Source: Phycisphaerales bacterium PN19_bin_20 (GTDB lineage: Bacteria > Planctomycetota > Phycisphaerae > Phycisphaerales > UBA1924). From it: DNA of 64,000 bases. The notes beneath the pieces are model-generated. The model was given only the letters and a program-made list of their open reading frames with translations, had not been told where the DNA came from and ran no database searches. Where the stretch lies: the NCBI GenBank assembly GCA_021173225.1, contig JAJOLK010000001.1:186001-250000 (forward strand), read 5' to 3'. Both the position numbers and the translations under genes were made by a program. This document shows, piece after piece, positions 1-8,619 of the stretch (within the stretch, counting starts at the first letter, position 1; each line of letters opens with the position of its first letter).

Positions 1-850
1 AACCCGCGCGCTCAACCGCCGGTCGCTCAGCCGATTCTTGCCCGCCAGAGAGCTCCTCCTGCAATGCGCGGCTCAGGCGGTTCAGTTCCTCTGTCGCCCC
101 AAAAGCTCCCGACGCTGGCCCGCCCTGCGCCCCATCTTGCGGTCCAGTTGGTGCGACGCTCGACAGCAGCTTCTGCGCCTGCTCAACCTGTGACTGCGCC
201 TGCGCAATCTTCACCGGCGGCACGCGCGGTACGCGCCAGAGCGTCGCCACCGAGTCGGTCCAACCCGTCGGCACAAAGGCCGCGCCCACCAGCAGCCCTG
301 CCGCCAGCACGCCCGCCAGCGCACCGCGCTGCGCCCGACGCACCCCACCAAACTCTGCGTCCAGTAGGCCTACTGCGCGGCGCAGTTCGATTTGTTGTGC
401 CGCCGCCTCAGCTTGGCGGCGCGCCAAATCCGTAAACGAGCCGCTCGTTGAAGGGCCCGTGAGCAGCATCGCGCTGGCGAGCTGATCATGCAGCCCAAGG
501 CGGCGGTCAAGGAAGTTGGCAGCGCCCGTAAGCGTCGGCGCACGCCACAACGCGGCCGCCGCCGCACCGACGACCCCGCCCAGCATGCCGACCCCGGCCA
601 GCACACCGATGCCCAACGCGCTGGCTGTCAGCCATGCCGCGCCCGGGACCGCCTCGTGAGCCAGCCCGCGCAGCACGGCGACGGTCCCCGCGGCCAAGAC
701 CAGCGAGCTCGGCAGCGTCCACGCGAGCGCCGAGAGCCCTCGGGCCAAAGTCAGCCGGGCCCGGGCCGTTCGTGCCAGTGCCAGCACCGCCGCGGGCGGA
801 TCAGTCTTGAGGATGTTGGGCTTGGGTTCTCGCCCCGTCGCATCGGGCAT
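1..850 (-). CDS. Large membrane protein, N-terminal 283 residues (DUF4175-like), runs off left edge
   Basis: Reading the minus strand from the ATG at 850-848 gives an open frame with no stop up to the window edge, so the gene is partial at its 3' end. The product has a hydrophobic pair at about residues 40-100 (starting near LPSSLVLAAGTVAVL), the segment LDRRLGLHDQLASAM near residue 115, another membrane segment near 185-200 (ALAGVLAAGLLVGAAF) and then a Gln/Glu-rich, probably coiled-coil stretch. The LDRRLGLxDxLASA segment after a membrane pair reminds me of DUF4175-type proteins found in planctomycete MoxR/vWA clusters; that is recollection and not a search. It is divergent to mreB. No Shine-Dalgarno sequence precedes the ATG. 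Being a gene is fairly sure; the function is unknown. Confidence 0.7.
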   Translation of the reverse strand, partial: MPDATGREPKPNILKTDPPAAVLALARTARARLTLARGLSALAWTLPSSLVLAAGTVAVLRGLAHEAVPGAAWLTASALGIGVLAGVGMLGGVVGAAAAALWRAPTLTGAANFLDRRLGLHDQLASAMLLTGPSTSGSFTDLARRQAEAAAQQIELRRAVGLLDAEFGGVRRAQRGALAGVLAAGLLVGAAFVPTGWTDSVATLWRVPRVPPVKIAQAQSQVEQAQKLLSSVAPTGPQDGAQGGPASGAFGATEELNRLSRALQEELSGGQESAERPAVERAG

Positions 851-965
851 GAGTGATGGTACGTGCCCGACCCGCAGGTGGATCGCCCGCGCGAGCGCGT
901 CGCCTCGTTAGCGAATGGGTGACGCTCACGACCTCGGGCCTGCCGCTGGGGGCCGCCAAAAGCGA

Positions 966-1007
966 CCCTCAAGGCTCTGAGGGCACACTGTTTGCCCCGC
1001 GCGGGGC
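966..1007. promoter_or_regulatory. Two perfect palindromes between divergent genes
   Basis: CCCTCA and TGAGGG (966-971 and 978-983) form a 6-bp stem with a 6-base loop, and GCCCCGCGCGGGGC (994-1007) is a 14-base perfect palindrome. They lie between the divergent membrane-protein gene and mreB, where a terminator is not expected, so an operator or a leader hairpin of mreB is possible. No protein is proposed as a binder. Confidence 0.35.
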
Positions 1008-1072
1008 TGTGGATGGTGGTCCGGGGCATGTTGTACCGATAAGCTGTGTTACCGCGCAGGACCGCGCGGGCC

Positions 1073-1080
1073 AAGGAGGG
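1073..1080 (+). promoter_or_regulatory. Strong ribosome binding site that decides the mreB start
   Basis: AAGGAGGG ends 10 bases before a TTG codon at 1091 (7 bases before a CTG at 1088). An in-frame ATG at 1046 lies upstream of this site and would add 15 residues unlike MreB, so the TTG is preferred. Confidence 0.6.
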
Positions 1081-1090
1081 CCGAACGCTG

Positions 1091-2143
1091 TTGAGGTGGT
1101 GGGACAAGCTGATTACTACGTTCGGTGTCGATATGGGCATCGACCTTGGCACGTGCAACACGCTGGTGAGCGTTCGCGGCCAGGGCATCGTGCTCAATGA
1201 GCCCTCTGTGGTCGCCGTCCGCAAGGGCACCAATCAGGTGCTCTATAACGGGCAGGCTGTCGGGTGGGTCGCCAAGGACATGCTGGGCAAGACGCCCGGC
1301 GCGATCACGGCTATCCGCCCGCTCAAGGACGGGGTCATCTCCGACTTTGAGATCACCGAGGCGATGCTGACCTACTTCATCCGCAAGGCCAACGGCAACC
1401 GCCGCTTGATCGCCCCGCGCGTGGTCGTGAGCGTCCCCTCGGGCATCACCGCCGTCGAGAAGCGGGCCGTCTTTGACTCTGCCGGGCGGGCCGGCGCGCG
1501 TCGGACGTTCCTCTGTGAGGAGCCCCTTGCTGCCGCCATCGGCGCTGGTCTGCCCGTTACTGAGCCGACCGCCAGCATGGTGGTTGATATTGGCGGCGGC
1601 ACCAGCGAGGTCGCGATCCTTTCGCTCGGCGATATCGCCGTCTGTGAGTCGCTCCGCGTCGCGGGCGACTACATGGACAACGCGATCATTAATCACATGA
1701 AGCGCACGTACAACCTGATGATCGGCGAGCAGACCGCCGAGCGCATCAAGGTTGACATCGGCTCGGCCGCGCCAATCGGCGAAGAGCGGACGATGGAGGT
1801 CCGCGGGCGTGACATGATCAGCGGGCTGCCCCGCAAGACGGTCATCACTGCCGAGGAGATCCGCGAGGCCCTCCAAGACCCCGTCAACCAGATCACCGAG
1901 TGCATCGCCCGCACCCTCGAGCGCACCGAGCCCGAGCTCGCTGCCGACCTGGTCGAGTCGGGCATCGTGCTCTGCGGCGGCGGGGCCCTGCTCCGCGGCC
2001 TCTCCATCGCGATCCAGAACGCCACCGGCCTGCCCGTCCGCGTCGCGGACGATCCGCTGACGTGCGTGGCCCGCGGGACGTGCATCTTGCTGGACAACAT
2101 CGAGCTGCTCAAGCAGTCACTCGAGAGCGACCTTGACGGGTAA
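1091..2143 (+). CDS. mreB: Rod shape-determining actin-like protein MreB
   Basis: MreB is the bacterial actin that forms membrane-bound filaments guiding side-wall peptidoglycan synthesis. The phosphate-1 loop MGIDLGTCNTLV lies near residue 15, the phosphate-2 region VVDIGGGTSEVAILSLG near 175, and the adenosine motif GIVLCGGGALLRG near 305. With the TTG start the protein has 350 residues, normal for the family; it begins with an amphipathic LRWWDKLITTFG helix suited to membrane contact. The start is chosen from the AAGGAGGG site; the ATG at 1046 is the alternative. It heads an mreB-mreC-mreD cluster in the usual order. Identity is near certain; the exact start is moderately certain. Confidence 0.96.
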   Translation: MRWWDKLITTFGVDMGIDLGTCNTLVSVRGQGIVLNEPSVVAVRKGTNQVLYNGQAVGWVAKDMLGKTPGAITAIRPLKDGVISDFEITEAMLTYFIRKANGNRRLIAPRVVVSVPSGITAVEKRAVFDSAGRAGARRTFLCEEPLAAAIGAGLPVTEPTASMVVDIGGGTSEVAILSLGDIAVCESLRVAGDYMDNAIINHMKRTYNLMIGEQTAERIKVDIGSAAPIGEERTMEVRGRDMISGLPRKTVITAEEIREALQDPVNQITECIARTLERTEPELAADLVESGIVLCGGGALLRGLSIAIQNATGLPVRVADDPLTCVARGTCILLDNIELLKQSLESDLDG

Positions 2144-2220
2144 CCCCCGGCCCGGCACCCGCCACATACTTCCAACGGGCCCGCACTGAACCTCCACGCA
2201 CGAGCGAGCCGAGCCCAGGC

Positions 2221-3195
2221 GTGAACCCCGCCCGCAAGTCCATCCTGAGCGGCACCAACCTACTGGCCCTGGCCACAGGGCTCTGTGCGCTCTGCGCCGT
2301 CGCCCCCGCGCCCTTTACCGCCTGGGTGCAAGACGCCGCTTACCCCGTACAGATCGTCACCGCGCCGGTCCGCTGGCTGGTCGGGCAAGTCGCCCGCGCT
2401 GGCGGCGCTGGCACTGGCGCGTCCGCTACCGGTGACGCCCCGCTGGCCCGTGAGGTCGCCTTGCTCACGGCCAGAAACCTGCGCCTGGCCGCCGAGAATG
2501 ACGAGCTGCGCGCGCAGGTCCGCGCCTTGCAGCGCGGCGCTGAGCTCAACCCCCAGGCCGAGGCCATGCGCATCGTCGTGCCCGTCATCGCGGCAGATTC
2601 GCCCGTCGCCAGCGGACTGATCATGCTCCGCACCGGGCGCGTCCGCGCCGCCGACGGCAGCGAGGGCAACGTCCCGCTTGGCTCCGTCGCCATCAGCGAC
2701 GCCGTCAACATCGTCGGGCGCGTCGTCCGCGCTGCTGGGCCCGTCGCTGACGTCCAGCCCATCGGCCAGGCCGGCACGCGTGAACTTCGCGCCACCATCT
2801 TCCCACTCGAAGACCGCGCCGACCCCAGCGCCGACCCCAACGCCGATCCTGACGCAGACCCCAGCGCCGTACAGCTTGGCGTGGTGCTCACGCCCGCCGG
2901 GCAGGGCCGCCTGCGCGGGTCGGTCTACGCCCTGCAGCTTGCCGACGGCCAGTTCGAGCCCGCAATCCGCACCGGCATGACCGTCCGCCTGACAGACCCC
3001 TCATGGCCCCGCGCCGCGCAGATGCTGGTGGTCGGCACCGTTGAAGCTGTATCCCGCGCTGACAACGGTCGACCGATCGTGACTGTCAAGCCCGGCTTCG
3101 ACCCACGCTCGCTCCAGCAGGTCACGATCCTGCTGACGCCGGACTCTACCGGAACCCTTGAAGCGCCCCTTGTCACTCCCGGAGCCCAGCGATGA
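2221..3195 (+). CDS. mreC: Rod shape-determining protein MreC
   Basis: MreC is a bitopic periplasmic scaffold that links MreB filaments to the cell-wall synthases. The protein (324 residues, GTG start) has an N-terminal membrane segment at about 13-35, a coiled coil at about 80-110 (LTARNLRLAAENDELRAQV) and the two-lobed beta domain expected of the family (LGSVAISDAVNIVGRVVRA; GMTVRLTDPSW). Odd point: an insertion near residue 200 made of four copies of Ala-Asp-Pro-(Ser/Asn/Asp), encoded by a 12-base tandem repeat. The last codon overlaps the mreD start by four bases (ATGA), so mreC and mreD are probably translationally coupled. The gap from mreB is 77 bases. Confidence 0.9.
   Translation: MNPARKSILSGTNLLALATGLCALCAVAPAPFTAWVQDAAYPVQIVTAPVRWLVGQVARAGGAGTGASATGDAPLAREVALLTARNLRLAAENDELRAQVRALQRGAELNPQAEAMRIVVPVIAADSPVASGLIMLRTGRVRAADGSEGNVPLGSVAISDAVNIVGRVVRAAGPVADVQPIGQAGTRELRATIFPLEDRADPSADPNADPDADPSAVQLGVVLTPAGQGRLRGSVYALQLADGQFEPAIRTGMTVRLTDPSWPRAAQMLVVGTVEAVSRADNGRPIVTVKPGFDPRSLQQVTILLTPDSTGTLEAPLVTPGAQR
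2818..2865 (+). repeat. 12-base tandem repeat, four copies, inside mreC
   Basis: Unit gccgaccccagc, copies 2818-2829, 2830-2841, 2842-2853 and 2854-2865 with a few substitutions, keeping the reading frame and encoding (Ala-Asp-Pro-X)4. Confidence 0.9.
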
Positions 3196-3749
3196 ACTGG
3201 CCCGTGGTCGCCCTCGCGCTCTACCTCACCCTCGGCGTCGAGCTCGGCTCACGCGCGGCGCTGACCATCGCCGGCAGCTTTGTCCCTTCGCTGCTGATCG
3301 CCCTGGTCGCGCTCATCGCCGCCTTTGCGCCAATGACCGCGGCGCTCTGGATTGCTCTGCTTGCTGGCGCGCTGACCGACCTGACCACCCCAGTCGCAAC
3401 CACTACCGGCCCGACCATCGTGCTTGGCCCCTCCGCCGTCGGCTTTGTCGTCGGCACGTACGCCGTGCTGACCATCCGCGGCCTCTTCCTGCGTCGCCAC
3501 GCCACCAGCCTGGTGGTGCTTGCGGTCATCGCCGCGACGTGCGCGGGCCTGACCGCCGCGGGCCTGCTGGCGATCCGCCAGATCACCGACTCGGGCTTTA
3601 CGCTCGCTGGCCCACAGGTCATCTCTCGCCTGGGTTCGGCGCTCTACACCGCCATCCCAGCCGCCTTGCTCGCCCTGCTGTGGCGACGCGCGATGCCCCT
3701 GCTGGGCCTAAACGATCCCTTCGCCCGGCGCTGGGACCGCAGCGGTTAA
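3192..3749 (+). CDS. mreD: Rod shape-determining membrane protein MreD
   Basis: A 185-residue, almost wholly hydrophobic protein that starts inside the mreC stop (ATGA overlap). About five to six membrane segments can be drawn (for example SLLIALVALIAAFA, ALWIALLAGALTDL, SLVVLAVIAATCAGL), matching MreD, a multi-pass partner of MreC. Sequence conservation in MreD is low, so the identification rests on size, topology and position third in the mre cluster. It ends 120 bases before the convergent flhA stop; that gap holds no gene, only short repeats of the type ccacgcccacgccgacg. Confidence 0.85.
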   Translation: MNWPVVALALYLTLGVELGSRAALTIAGSFVPSLLIALVALIAAFAPMTAALWIALLAGALTDLTTPVATTTGPTIVLGPSAVGFVVGTYAVLTIRGLFLRRHATSLVVLAVIAATCAGLTAAGLLAIRQITDSGFTLAGPQVISRLGSALYTAIPAALLALLWRRAMPLLGLNDPFARRWDRSG

Positions 3750-3869
3750 GCCGGCGAAATCCGCGAGCGCCAAGCTCACGCCCACGCCCACGCCGACGCC
3801 GACGCCCGTACGCAGTTCACCCTCGTATTCAGCGCGCGCCCCCAACGTAGCGCGCGCCCCCAACGCAGC

Positions 3870-6041
3870 TCACGCCGCGCTGCCGATAGTCCCCGCCACC
3901 GCGCCGCGTGGCATATCCAGCGGGCCCACCAGCGCCACGCTCTCAACATCTACGCCCGTAGAGACCTCGTTGTACCCCAGCACCGCCGCCGAGGCGTGCG
4001 CGGGCTCGATGATCTGCCTGACCGCCGCCCGCACCGTGGGCGAGGCGATCACCACCGGGTGCGCGCCCGCCGCCGTCACCTTGGCCAGCCCGCGACCCAC
4101 GGCGTCGCTGACGCGCTGCGCAACGCCCGCGGGCATCGTTAGGCTCGTGCCCGCCGTTGAACGGTCGATGTACGCGTTCACCTGCTCTTCAAGCTGCGGG
4201 TCAAGCGTGCAGCAGACCAACCTCAGCCGCCCGCCCTCGCCCGCGTGCGCAAACTGCTGGCAGATCGCCCTGCGCAGCCCGTGCCGCACGTATTCGGTCA
4301 GCACGTCAAGGTCCTTGGTCTTGCCGCTCCAGTCCGCCAGCGTCTCGACGATCGTCTCCATGTCGCGTATCGGCACGCGCTCGCGCAGCAGGTTCTGAAG
4401 CACGCGGTGCAGCTCGCTGACCTTAAAAGCCCCCGGGATCGCCTCCTCGACCAGCTTGGGCGCCTTGGTCTTGAGCTGATTCACCAGCTCGCTGACCTCT
4501 TGGCGGCTCAGCAGCTCCGCCGCGTGCGTCCGCGCCGTTTCGGTGATGTGCGTCGCCAGCACGCTCACCGCGTCCACCACCGTGTAGTTGAGCGTTTCGG
4601 CCCGCTGCCGCAGCGCGGGGTCGATCCAGTACGCGTCAAGCCCGAACGCCGGCTCCTTGCCCGGCACGCCCTCAATCGGACCTGCGCTGATCCCCGAGTC
4701 AATCGCCAGCAGCCGTCCGGGCACCGTCTGCCCACGGCTCACGGCCGCGCCCTTGATCTTGACCCGGTAGTCGTTTGGCCCCAGCTGCAGGTTGTCGCGG
4801 ATGCGGATCGGCGGCATCACCACGCCCAGCTCGCCCGCAAGCTGACGGCGGATCGCGCTGATCCGCTCCAGCAAGTCGCCCCCGCGCGTGGTATCCACCA
4901 GCGGCACCAGCCCATAGCCGATCTCCAGCTCCATCGCGTCTAGCTTCAGGAACGTCTCGGGTGTCGGCGGCTCGGCCTTAACCTGGCTCGCCTGCACCGC
5001 CTGCGCCTTGACCGCGTCCGCCTTCGCCCGCGTCCCGCGCACCAACCCGAACCCAAGCCCCGCCAGAGCCAGCGCCGTGATCAGCAGCGGGATCGTCGGC
5101 AGCGGCGTGAGCGCCAGCAACCCCATGAACCCCGCCGTCACGAACAAGGCCATGGGCTGGCTGATGAGCTGCTCGCTGATGGCGGTGCCCAGCTCGCCCT
5201 TGGCACCGCTGCGTGTCACAATCAGCGCGCTGGCAATGGCAACAACAAACGCGGGGATCTGGCTGGATAGCCCGTCCCCGATGGTCAGCTTGGTGAAGAC
5301 TTCAAGGGTCTGCCCCACGGGCCAGCCGCGCTCGAGCACGCCGATGGCCACCCCGCCGACAATATTGATCAACGTGATGATGATGCCCGCGATCGCGTCG
5401 CCCCGGACAAACTTGCTGGCACCGTCCATCGCGCCGAAGAAGTCCGCCTCTTGCCCGACGCGCTCGCGCCGCCGGCGCGCCTCGGCCTCGTTGATCGACC
5501 CGGAGTTCAGGTCCGCGTCGATCGCGAGCTGCTTGCCGGGCATCGCGTCCAGCGTGAACCGCGCCGCGACCTCAGAGATTCGCGTGGCACCCTTGGTGAT
5601 GACCACGAACTGCACGATCACCAGGATCAGGAAGATGATCACCCCGACAATCAGCGAGTCGCCCGCGACAAAGTGCCCGAACGTCGCGATCACGTTGCCC
5701 GCGATCTCGACGGCACCCTCGGGGCTCGACGCGTCCGCCGTCAGGATCAGCCGCGTGCTCGCCACGTTCAGCACCAGCCGCAGCAGCGTCGTGGCCAGCA
5801 GCAAAGACGGGAACACCGAGAAGTCCAGCGGCTCCTTCATGTACATCGTGGTCATCAGCACCACCACGCTGATGGCGATGTTCCCGATGATCAAGAGGTC
5901 AAGGATCTCGCTGGGCAGCGGCACCACCACCACCATCAGCAGCAGCACAAACCCCACGGGCACGATCAGCCCGCGGTGCTTCTGCAGGCCCCGCACCCAC
6001 GCCGGCACACCCTGTCTACCCGCTTTCGCCATGCTGCTCAC
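3870..6041 (-). CDS. flhA: Flagellar type III export gate protein FlhA
   Basis: FlhA is the nonameric export-gate subunit that binds substrate-chaperone complexes and couples proton flow to export of flagellar parts. The 723-residue protein shows the FHIPEP pattern: an N-terminal half with about eight membrane segments (residues ~20-320), the conserved cytoplasmic loop around ARFTLDAMPGKQLAIDADL and a C-terminal cytosolic domain (from ~350) with GYGLVPLVDTTRGGDLLERI and WIDPALRQRAETLNYTVVDA. Length is usual for the family. It is the last recognised gene of the minus-strand flagellar operon, 67 bases after flhB. No flhF or flhG follows in the window. Confidence 0.97.
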   Translation of the reverse strand: MSSMAKAGRQGVPAWVRGLQKHRGLIVPVGFVLLLMVVVVPLPSEILDLLIIGNIAISVVVLMTTMYMKEPLDFSVFPSLLLATTLLRLVLNVASTRLILTADASSPEGAVEIAGNVIATFGHFVAGDSLIVGVIIFLILVIVQFVVITKGATRISEVAARFTLDAMPGKQLAIDADLNSGSINEAEARRRRERVGQEADFFGAMDGASKFVRGDAIAGIIITLINIVGGVAIGVLERGWPVGQTLEVFTKLTIGDGLSSQIPAFVVAIASALIVTRSGAKGELGTAISEQLISQPMALFVTAGFMGLLALTPLPTIPLLITALALAGLGFGLVRGTRAKADAVKAQAVQASQVKAEPPTPETFLKLDAMELEIGYGLVPLVDTTRGGDLLERISAIRRQLAGELGVVMPPIRIRDNLQLGPNDYRVKIKGAAVSRGQTVPGRLLAIDSGISAGPIEGVPGKEPAFGLDAYWIDPALRQRAETLNYTVVDAVSVLATHITETARTHAAELLSRQEVSELVNQLKTKAPKLVEEAIPGAFKVSELHRVLQNLLRERVPIRDMETIVETLADWSGKTKDLDVLTEYVRHGLRRAICQQFAHAGEGGRLRLVCCTLDPQLEEQVNAYIDRSTAGTSLTMPAGVAQRVSDAVGRGLAKVTAAGAHPVVIASPTVRAAVRQIIEPAHASAAVLGYNEVSTGVDVESVALVGPLDMPRGAVAGTIGSAA

Positions 6042-6108
6042 AGACCCTCAACCACCACCACGCACACCAGCCCGCGCACACGTCAGCCCCCGGGCACCAC
6101 CGCCGTTG

Positions 6109-7248
6109 CTACAAAGCCCCCGCACGCTCACGCCCCGCCCGCTGCGGCACCGGGCTCGCCCCGCTCGCCCCGCCCGATGTGCCCGAGCCCTCACCACGCA
6201 GCCGATACACGTACGCCAGCACTTCAGCCACGGCCTGATAGAACTTCGTGTCTATCGCCTGACCGACCTTCGTGCTCGCGTACAGCCCACGCGCCAGCTC
6301 AGGCTTCTCCACAATCGGCACCCCCGCGCCGATGGCCAGCTCGCGGATCCGGAACGCCATGAAGTCCGCGCCCTTGGCCAACACCACCGGCGCGGCCATC
6401 GAGCCCCCTTCATACTTCAGCGCCACCGCGAAGTGCGTCGGGTTCGTCACCACCACGTCCGCCCGCGGCACCTCGCGCTTGAGCTTGCCCATCGCGATCT
6501 CCCGCCCGATCCTCGCGACCCGCGCCTTGATCTCAGGGTCCCCGTCGTTGTCCTTGCGCTCCTGCTTGACCTCTTGCTTGGTCATCCGCAGGTCACGCCG
6601 GTGCTGCCAGCGCTGGTACGCAAGGTCCACCACACCGATGATCGTGATCATCAGCAGCAACCACGCCAGCACCTTGAAGATCAGCACCATCATCGCCCGC
6701 ATCGCCGGCATCAGATCCATCGCCGCCAGGCCCGCAAACTCGGGCATGTACACGGTGATTGCCACCACGCACGTCACAATCACCAGCGCCAGCTTCACGA
6801 TGTTGATCCCGCCCTTGGCCAACCCCTTGAGCCCGAAAAGCCGCCCGAAGCCGCTGATGGGGTTCAGCTTGTTGAGCTTCGGCTCCAGCGGCTTGGTGCT
6901 GAAGACAAACTGCACCTGCTGCAGGTATCCAACCACGCTGGTCAGCATCAGCACGCCCAGCGCCACGCCCAGGATCGGCCCGCCGCGCGCCAGCGCCAGC
7001 AGCGTGTCGTGCGCGACATCGCCCGTGCCCAGGGTGCCGCTGACAGACCGCACGCTCAGCCCCTCGCGCATCACCCCCGCGCCGACCTCCAGCGCCATCG
7101 AGCCAAAGAACCACAGCAGCAGCGCCGCGACGATCAGGTCCATCGCCGCCACCAGCTCGGCGCTCTTGGCCACGTTCCCGTCGTCGCGCGCGCGCTGAAG
7201 CTTCTGCTCTGTCGGGTCCTCCGTCTTGTCACCCAGGTCCTCAGCCAT
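6109..7248 (-). CDS. flhB: Flagellar export switch protein FlhB
   Basis: FlhB controls the switch from rod/hook to filament export. The chosen ATG at 7248 gives 379 residues starting MAEDLGDKTEDPTEQKLQRA, the classic FlhB N-terminus; the upstream extension in the same frame overlaps fliR and is unlike the family. Four membrane segments precede the cytosolic domain, and the self-cleaving NPTH motif falls at residues 269-272, as in enteric FlhB. The ATG overlaps the fliR stop by one base (TGATG), so translation is probably coupled. A Gly/Ser/Ala-rich tail follows residue ~355. Confidence 0.97.
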   Translation of the reverse strand: MAEDLGDKTEDPTEQKLQRARDDGNVAKSAELVAAMDLIVAALLLWFFGSMALEVGAGVMREGLSVRSVSGTLGTGDVAHDTLLALARGGPILGVALGVLMLTSVVGYLQQVQFVFSTKPLEPKLNKLNPISGFGRLFGLKGLAKGGINIVKLALVIVTCVVAITVYMPEFAGLAAMDLMPAMRAMMVLIFKVLAWLLLMITIIGVVDLAYQRWQHRRDLRMTKQEVKQERKDNDGDPEIKARVARIGREIAMGKLKREVPRADVVVTNPTHFAVALKYEGGSMAAPVVLAKGADFMAFRIRELAIGAGVPIVEKPELARGLYASTKVGQAIDTKFYQAVAEVLAYVYRLRGEGSGTSGGASGASPVPQRAGRERAGAL

Positions 7249-8180
7249 CAGCGCCCACCCCCGTCCGCCGACGGCATGCGCACCGACCCGAGCGACTCGT
7301 TCAACGCCGCCGGCCCGTTGCCCGCGCTCCACTGCAGCATCTGCCGCCCAGATTCGGCCACGTGCTCGCCCACGGCCCCGTCCATCACGCGCACCGCCGC
7401 GACCAGCGCCAGCAGCCCAATGAGAATCTTGAATCCAAAGCCCAGCGACATGATGTTCATCTGCGGGATTGTCTTGATCAGCATCGCCGTCGCAATTGTC
7501 TCGACCAGCACAAGACCGATCACCGGCGCCGCCACCCGCAGCGCAAGATCAAAACCGCTGTTGAGCAGCCCGGTGGTCAGCGCCACCGGCGACCAGCCCA
7601 GCGCCGTGCCCCCCAGAGCTGTCCCCCCAACCGCGGCGCCCGCACCGCCCGCCGTGACGGACGTGCCAATTCCCGCTATCGCCCCAAGCGGGATCCACGT
7701 GAACGTCTGCGCTACCGCCAGAAACATGACCTCAAGCCCGCCCAACGCAAGAAACGCCGCCAGCGCCAGGTGCAGCACGATCTCGCCCGTCACGTCCGAG
7801 TCACTCTCGGTCGATGGGTTGAAGACCGTCGCCATCGACATGCCCATCTGCTGGCCGATCAACACGCCCGAAAGCTGCGCCGCCGCGATCGGCAGCATCG
7901 CCAGCGCGCCGATGACCAGCCCCACCAGCACCTCGCCCGCGCACATCAGCAGCAAAGAGAACGCGTCGATGTCCGCCGGCACCGTTGCCAGCGACGGGCC
8001 CACCAGCGGCCACATCGCCACACTCAGCACCGCGCACAGCAGCACCTTCACCCGCCCGGGGATCGCCATGCTCGCCAGCATCGGCGCAAGCACGAACAGC
8101 CCAGACAGCCGACAGCCCACCAGTGTCAGTGGCACGATCTGCGGAACAAGCTGGGTGATCGAGCCCTCCAACGTCGGCAC
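7248..8180 (-). CDS. fliR: Flagellar export gate protein FliR
   Basis: FliR is an integral subunit of the FliP-FliQ-FliR export channel. The 310-residue product is strongly hydrophobic, with RLSGLFVLAPML and FSLLLMCAGEVLVGLVIG near the N-terminal half and GLVLVETIATAMLIKTIPQMNIMSLGF split across the later part, the last being a characteristic FliR region. A small-residue insert (ITAGGAGAAVGGTALGGTALG type) around residues 170-190 is longer than I expect for the family. It follows fliQ after 51 bases and overlaps flhB by one base. Confidence 0.95.
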   Translation of the reverse strand: MPTLEGSITQLVPQIVPLTLVGCRLSGLFVLAPMLASMAIPGRVKVLLCAVLSVAMWPLVGPSLATVPADIDAFSLLLMCAGEVLVGLVIGALAMLPIAAAQLSGVLIGQQMGMSMATVFNPSTESDSDVTGEIVLHLALAAFLALGGLEVMFLAVAQTFTWIPLGAIAGIGTSVTAGGAGAAVGGTALGGTALGWSPVALTTGLLNSGFDLALRVAAPVIGLVLVETIATAMLIKTIPQMNIMSLGFGFKILIGLLALVAAVRVMDGAVGEHVAESGRQMLQWSAGNGPAALNESLGSVRMPSADGGGR

Positions 8181-8231
8181 ACTCCTTCACAACATCGCCC
8201 AGCGAACGCTGTCTAGCGCGGCAAACCCCGT

Positions 8232-8489
8232 CTAACCCAGCGTGAACATCTCACGCGAAAAGTCACCCAGCCGGGCCACAATCCAAGGGATCAGCAGCAC
8301 GATCACCGCCACCATCAGGATCAGCTTGGGCACAAACGCCACCGTCTGGTCCTGGATCGATGTGACCGCCTGCAGGATGCTGATCACCAGCCCGACCACC
8401 AGCCCAACGCCCAATATCGGCAGCAAGATCTTCAGCGTGATCAGCAGCATCGTCCGCACCGCTTCCAGGATGGTGTCGTCCACAAACAT
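8232..8489 (-). CDS. fliQ: Flagellar export gate protein FliQ
   Basis: FliQ is the small two-helix subunit of the export channel. The 85-residue protein has two long hydrophobic helices (MLLITLKILLPILGVGLVV and VPKLILMVAVIVLLIPWIV) joined by the conserved ISILQAVTSIQDQT loop, exactly the family pattern and length. It lies between fliP and fliR in the usual order, 130 bases after fliP, the widest gap in this operon. Confidence 0.97.
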   Translation of the reverse strand: MFVDDTILEAVRTMLLITLKILLPILGVGLVVGLVISILQAVTSIQDQTVAFVPKLILMVAVIVLLIPWIVARLGDFSREMFTLG

Positions 8490-8550
8490 GGTTCAGACCC
8501 AGCCCCTGCAACCGCGCCCCACCAATGTTCGCCGACGCCTTCCAAACTCA

Positions 8551-8574
8551 CGCAAGAACGCAAGAATGCAAGAA
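8551..8574. repeat. 8-base tandem repeat in the fliP-fliQ gap
   Basis: Three copies of (c/t)gcaagaa at 8551-8558, 8559-8566 and 8567-8574, followed by a degenerate fourth. It sits in the only sizeable gap of the flagellar operon and has no evident coding role. Confidence 0.75.
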
Positions 8575-8619
8575 CGCCAACACCCGTCAACGCAACCACA
8601 CGCCCGCAACCGCGCCACG

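Noticed and set aside
5008-8235. 1075-codon plus-strand ORF across flhA, flhB and fliR
   Set aside because: It is antisense to three flagellar genes with full family motifs. Long antisense frames are expected at this GC content, and its product is Ser/Pro/Arg/His-rich without any motif.
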